From Anaeromyxobacter sp. (GTDB lineage: Bacteria > Myxococcota > Myxococcia > Myxococcales > Anaeromyxobacteraceae): a DNA stretch of 7,060 nt. Where the stretch lies: NCBI GenBank assembly GCA_020028115.1, contig JAHWYA010000081.1, positions 1-7,060 of the forward strand. Reading direction: 5' to 3'. Position numbers and translations under genes: made by a program. This document shows, piece by piece, positions 5,263 through 7,060 of the stretch. The notes below the pieces were generated by a model. The model was not told where the DNA came from and did not search any database. It saw only the letters and a list, made by a program, of their open reading frames with translations. How positions within the stretch are numbered: position 1 is the first letter of the stretch; each line of letters starts with the position of its first letter.

Positions 5263-5273
5263 TCTCCTCCTCC
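5263..5273 (-). promoter_or_regulatory. Ribosome-binding site of the Spy-like gene
   Basis: On the - strand GGAGGAGGAGA lies a few bases before ATG 5260 and fixes that start. It is the strongest Shine-Dalgarno sequence in the window. The inverted repeat CCGGCC-ggt-GGCCGG (5272-5286) ends right against it, so folding of the leader could limit ribosome access. Confidence 0.75.
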
Positions 5274-5291
5274 GGCCGGTGGCCGGGTGCT

Positions 5292-5315
5292 CCCCGCCCG
5301 GAAGTCGGGCTGGGG
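5292..5315 (-). promoter_or_regulatory. Stem-loop in the 5' leader of the Spy-regulator-kinase operon
   Basis: CCCCGCCCG (5292-5300) pairs with CGGGC plus GGGG (5306-5310, 5312-5315) around a 5-base loop, giving nine GC pairs with one bulged base. It is followed on the transcribed strand by the second hairpin at 5272-5286 and then the ribosome-binding site. There is no T tract, so it is unlikely to be a simple terminator; a structured leader or transcript-stability element is the better reading. Confidence 0.45.
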
Positions 5316-5400
5316 ACGGTGAGGAGGATGCGCCCGGCCGGTGTCGCGCCCTTGTTCGGAGCTTGAAGAAACGTTAACTCCTACCCCGCCCCGCCCGCCC
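5316..5400. promoter_or_regulatory. Divergent promoter region between the stress operon and the ABC-F gene
   Basis: This is the only place from which both divergent units can start. It contains an A/T-richer patch (about 5351-5382) in otherwise very GC-rich DNA, with GAAGAAACGTTAAC at 5365-5378. On the operon strand this reads GTTAAC then GTTTC, an imperfect direct repeat with about 6-bp spacing, where an OmpR-type regulator dimer might bind. For the + strand, TTGTTC (5352-5357) followed after 16-17 bp by TTAACT/TAACTC is a weak promoter candidate. The exact elements are uncertain. Confidence 0.4.
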
Positions 5401-7060
5401 ATGAGCCTCGTCGCCGCGAAAGCGCTCTCCCTCGCCTTCGGCCCCAAGATCGTCCTCGATGGCGCGAGCTTCACCATCGGGCCCCACGACCGGATCGGGC
5501 TCGTCGGCGCGAACGGCACGGGGAAGTCCTCGCTCATGCGGATCCTCGCCGGGACCGCCCACGCCGACGCGGGGGAGCTCGTGCTGCGCCGCGGGGCGCG
5601 CGCCGGCTACCTCCCGCAGGACGTGGCGACGCTGCCGGACCTACCGCTCGTCGACGCGGTCCTGTCCATCGTCCCGGGGCGGACCGCCCTCGAGGACCGG
5701 CTCCTCCAGGCCGAGACCGGGCTCGCCGTGGCGCGCGAGGCCGAGGAGCAGCTCGAGCTCTCGCAGGCGCTCGCGGAGCTGCACGAGGAGCTCGATCACT
5801 TCGAGGAGCACTACGGCCGGCGCCGCGCCGAGCGGATCCTCGGCGGCCTCGGGTTCTCGGAGGAGGACCTCGGCCGCCCCGCGCGCACCTTCTCCGGCGG
5901 GTGGAAGATGCGCGCGGCGCTCGCCGGCCTCCTCCTGCAGGACCCCGAGCTCCTCCTCCTCGACGAGCCGACGAACCACCTCGACGTGCCGACCCTCGAG
6001 TGGTTCGACGCGTTCCTGCGCGGCACGCGCAAGGCGCTCCTCCTCGTCTCGCACGACCGCGAGTTCCTGAACCGCCAGATCGATCGCGTCCTCGCGCTCG
6101 AGCCGGAGGGGCTGCGGAGCTACACGGGCGACTACGACGACTACCGCCGCCAGCGGGCCGAGGAGGAGGAGCGGCTCGAGTCCCAGGCGAAGCGCCAGGC
6201 CGCGAAGCGGGCGCAGCTCGAGACCTTCATCGAGCGGTTCGGCGCGAAGGCCACCAAGGCGGCGCAGGCGAAGTCGAAGGAGAAGCTGCTCGACAAGATG
6301 GAGGAGGTGCGGACCCTCGAGCACCGCGCCACGCTCCGGTTCCGGTTCGCCGAGGCGCCGCGCTCCGGGCGGGAGGTGCTGCGGATCGAGGGGCTCTCGA
6401 AGGCCTTCGGCTCGAAGACGGTCTACCGCGGCCTCGACGCGGCGGTGCAGCGCGGCGAGCGGGTCGCGGTCATCGGCCCGAACGGCGCGGGCAAGTCGAC
6501 GCTCCTGAAGCTCGTCGCGGGCGAGCTCGCCGCCGACGCGGGCGAGATCCGGCTCGGCCACTCGGTCGTCGCGGGCTACTACGCCCAGCATCATTTCGAC
6601 CGGGGGGAACAGCACCCCCCGGACCCCCCGCTCGCTCTGGGGCAGCCTCATCCGGCCGCCCCTGCGCTCGCGCACGTCCCGGTCCGGACGGCCGGTACGC
6701 TCAACCCGGACCGCACGGTCCTCGACACGCTCTGGGACCTCGTCCCCGACCAGGGCGAGGCGTACGTGCGGGGCGTCGCCGGCTCGTTCCTCTTCTCCGG
6801 CGACGACGTCGAGAAGAGGGTCGGCGTCCTCTCCGGCGGGGAGCGGGCCCGCGTCGCCCTCGCGAAGCTGCTCCTGCGCCCGGCGAACCTGCTCCTCCTC
6901 GACGAGCCGACGAACCACCTCGACCTCGACTCGTCCGAGGCGCTCATCGAGGCCTTGCGCGGCTACGCCGGGACGCTCCTGTTCGTCTCCCACAACCGCT
7001 CGTTCGTGAACCAGCTCGCGACGGTCGTGTGGGAGGTGAAGGACGGCGCGGTCCTCCCCT
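5401..7060 (+). CDS. ABC-F family ATPase (ribosome-associated), 3' end outside the window
   Basis: The frame is open from ATG 5401 to the right edge (553 complete codons, no stop). There are two ATPase domains in one chain and no membrane segments, as in ABC-F translation factors (EttA, Uup, YheS type) and related ribosome-protection proteins. Domain 1: Walker A GANGTGKSS (36-44), Q-loop YLPQD (70-74), signature FSGGWKMR (164-171), Walker B LLLLDEPTNHLD (184-195), switch VSHDR (216-220). A charged helical linker (about 245-310), rich in Lys, Arg, Glu and Ala, is the P-site-tRNA-interacting arm of the family. Domain 2: Walker A GPNGAGKST (359-367), Q-loop YYAQHH (393-398), signature LSGGERAR (478-485), Walker B (497-508), switch VSHNR (529-533, Asn in place of the commoner Asp). 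Residues 401-432 are an unusual insertion. No Shine-Dalgarno sequence precedes ATG 5401. The subfamily cannot be fixed without the C-terminus. Confidence 0.92.
   Translation, partial: MSLVAAKALSLAFGPKIVLDGASFTIGPHDRIGLVGANGTGKSSLMRILAGTAHADAGELVLRRGARAGYLPQDVATLPDLPLVDAVLSIVPGRTALEDRLLQAETGLAVAREAEEQLELSQALAELHEELDHFEEHYGRRRAERILGGLGFSEEDLGRPARTFSGGWKMRAALAGLLLQDPELLLLDEPTNHLDVPTLEWFDAFLRGTRKALLLVSHDREFLNRQIDRVLALEPEGLRSYTGDYDDYRRQRAEEEERLESQAKRQAAKRAQLETFIERFGAKATKAAQAKSKEKLLDKMEEVRTLEHRATLRFRFAEAPRSGREVLRIEGLSKAFGSKTVYRGLDAAVQRGERVAVIGPNGAGKSTLLKLVAGELAADAGEIRLGHSVVAGYYAQHHFDRGEQHPPDPPLALGQPHPAAPALAHVPVRTAGTLNPDRTVLDTLWDLVPDQGEAYVRGVAGSFLFSGDDVEKRVGVLSGGERARVALAKLLLRPANLLLLDEPTNHLDLDSSEALIEALRGYAGTLLFVSHNRSFVNQLATVVWEVKDGAVLP
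6601..6696 (+). repeat. Palindrome-rich 96-bp in-frame insertion within the ABC-F gene
   Basis: This segment encodes 32 residues rich in Pro, His and Ala (from RGEQHPPDPPLALG to VPVRTAG) that interrupt the otherwise standard run from the Q-loop YYAQHHFD to TLNPDRTVLDTLW. Three inverted repeats sit in 96 bp. CCGGGGGG/CCCCCCGG lies at 6600-6607 and 6615-6622, GGGGCaGCC/GGCcGCCCC at 6639-6647 and 6654-6662, and the palindrome GTCCGGAC at 6682-6689. Codons such as CCT, CAT, GCT and GGT cluster here but are rare in the rest of the gene. The pattern resembles small palindromic elements that insert in frame into genes, as in Rickettsia. It may be a dispersed repeat of this genome; no second copy lies in the window. 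Confidence 0.6.

Noticed and set aside
4067..5377. 436-codon open frame on the + strand.
   Set aside because: It is antisense to the response regulator and Spy-like genes, is Arg/Glu/Val-rich, and translates the hexanucleotide repeats as Arg-Gly runs.
5641..6993. 450-codon open frame on the - strand opposite the ABC-F gene.
   Set aside because: It is a low-complexity Arg/Glu/Leu/Val-rich antisense translation of a gene with clear ABC-F motifs, with no motifs of its own.

Overview
The window is very GC-rich chromosomal DNA with the codon bias (GAG, CTC, CTG, CGC, GCG) and gene families typical of a myxobacterium. It reads most like an Anaeromyxobacter-type member of the Myxococcota. That placement is inferred from composition and family content; no rRNA or marker gene is present.

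Layout from left to right: (1) 1-527, the 3' end of an outer-membrane beta-barrel protein gene on the + strand. (2) 545-2707, a block of about 2.1 kb bounded by two identical 43-bp direct repeats. The right repeat is the 3' end of the histidine kinase gene and the left repeat is an extra copy of it. The block holds debris of an FHA-GGDEF signalling gene, the tail of a BNR beta-propeller gene, a terminator, an intact two-gene toxin-antitoxin module (ParD-like ribbon-helix-helix antitoxin, then zeta-like P-loop kinase), a strong hairpin, and a frameshifted small gene cut off at the right repeat. (3) 2658-5260 on the - strand, an envelope-stress operon in the transcription order Spy/CpxP-like periplasmic protein, OmpR-family response regulator, sensor histidine kinase. 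Its 5' leader can form hairpins, and hexanucleotide repeats lie between its first two genes. (4) 5401 to the right edge on the + strand, a divergently transcribed ABC-F ATPase, incomplete at its 3' end. It carries an in-frame insertion of about 96 bp, rich in inverted repeats, next to the Q-loop of the second ATPase domain.

How the parts fit: before the block arrived, the beta-barrel gene and the kinase gene were probably convergent neighbours with touching ends. Read across the left repeat, the kinase frame would run on to a stop that overlaps the last codons of the beta-barrel gene. The block therefore looks like an insertion into the kinase 3' end that rebuilt a working but different C-terminus. 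No integrase or transposase is visible, so the mechanism is open. The two most interesting items are this repeat-bounded toxin-antitoxin block and the palindromic in-frame insertion in the ABC-F gene.
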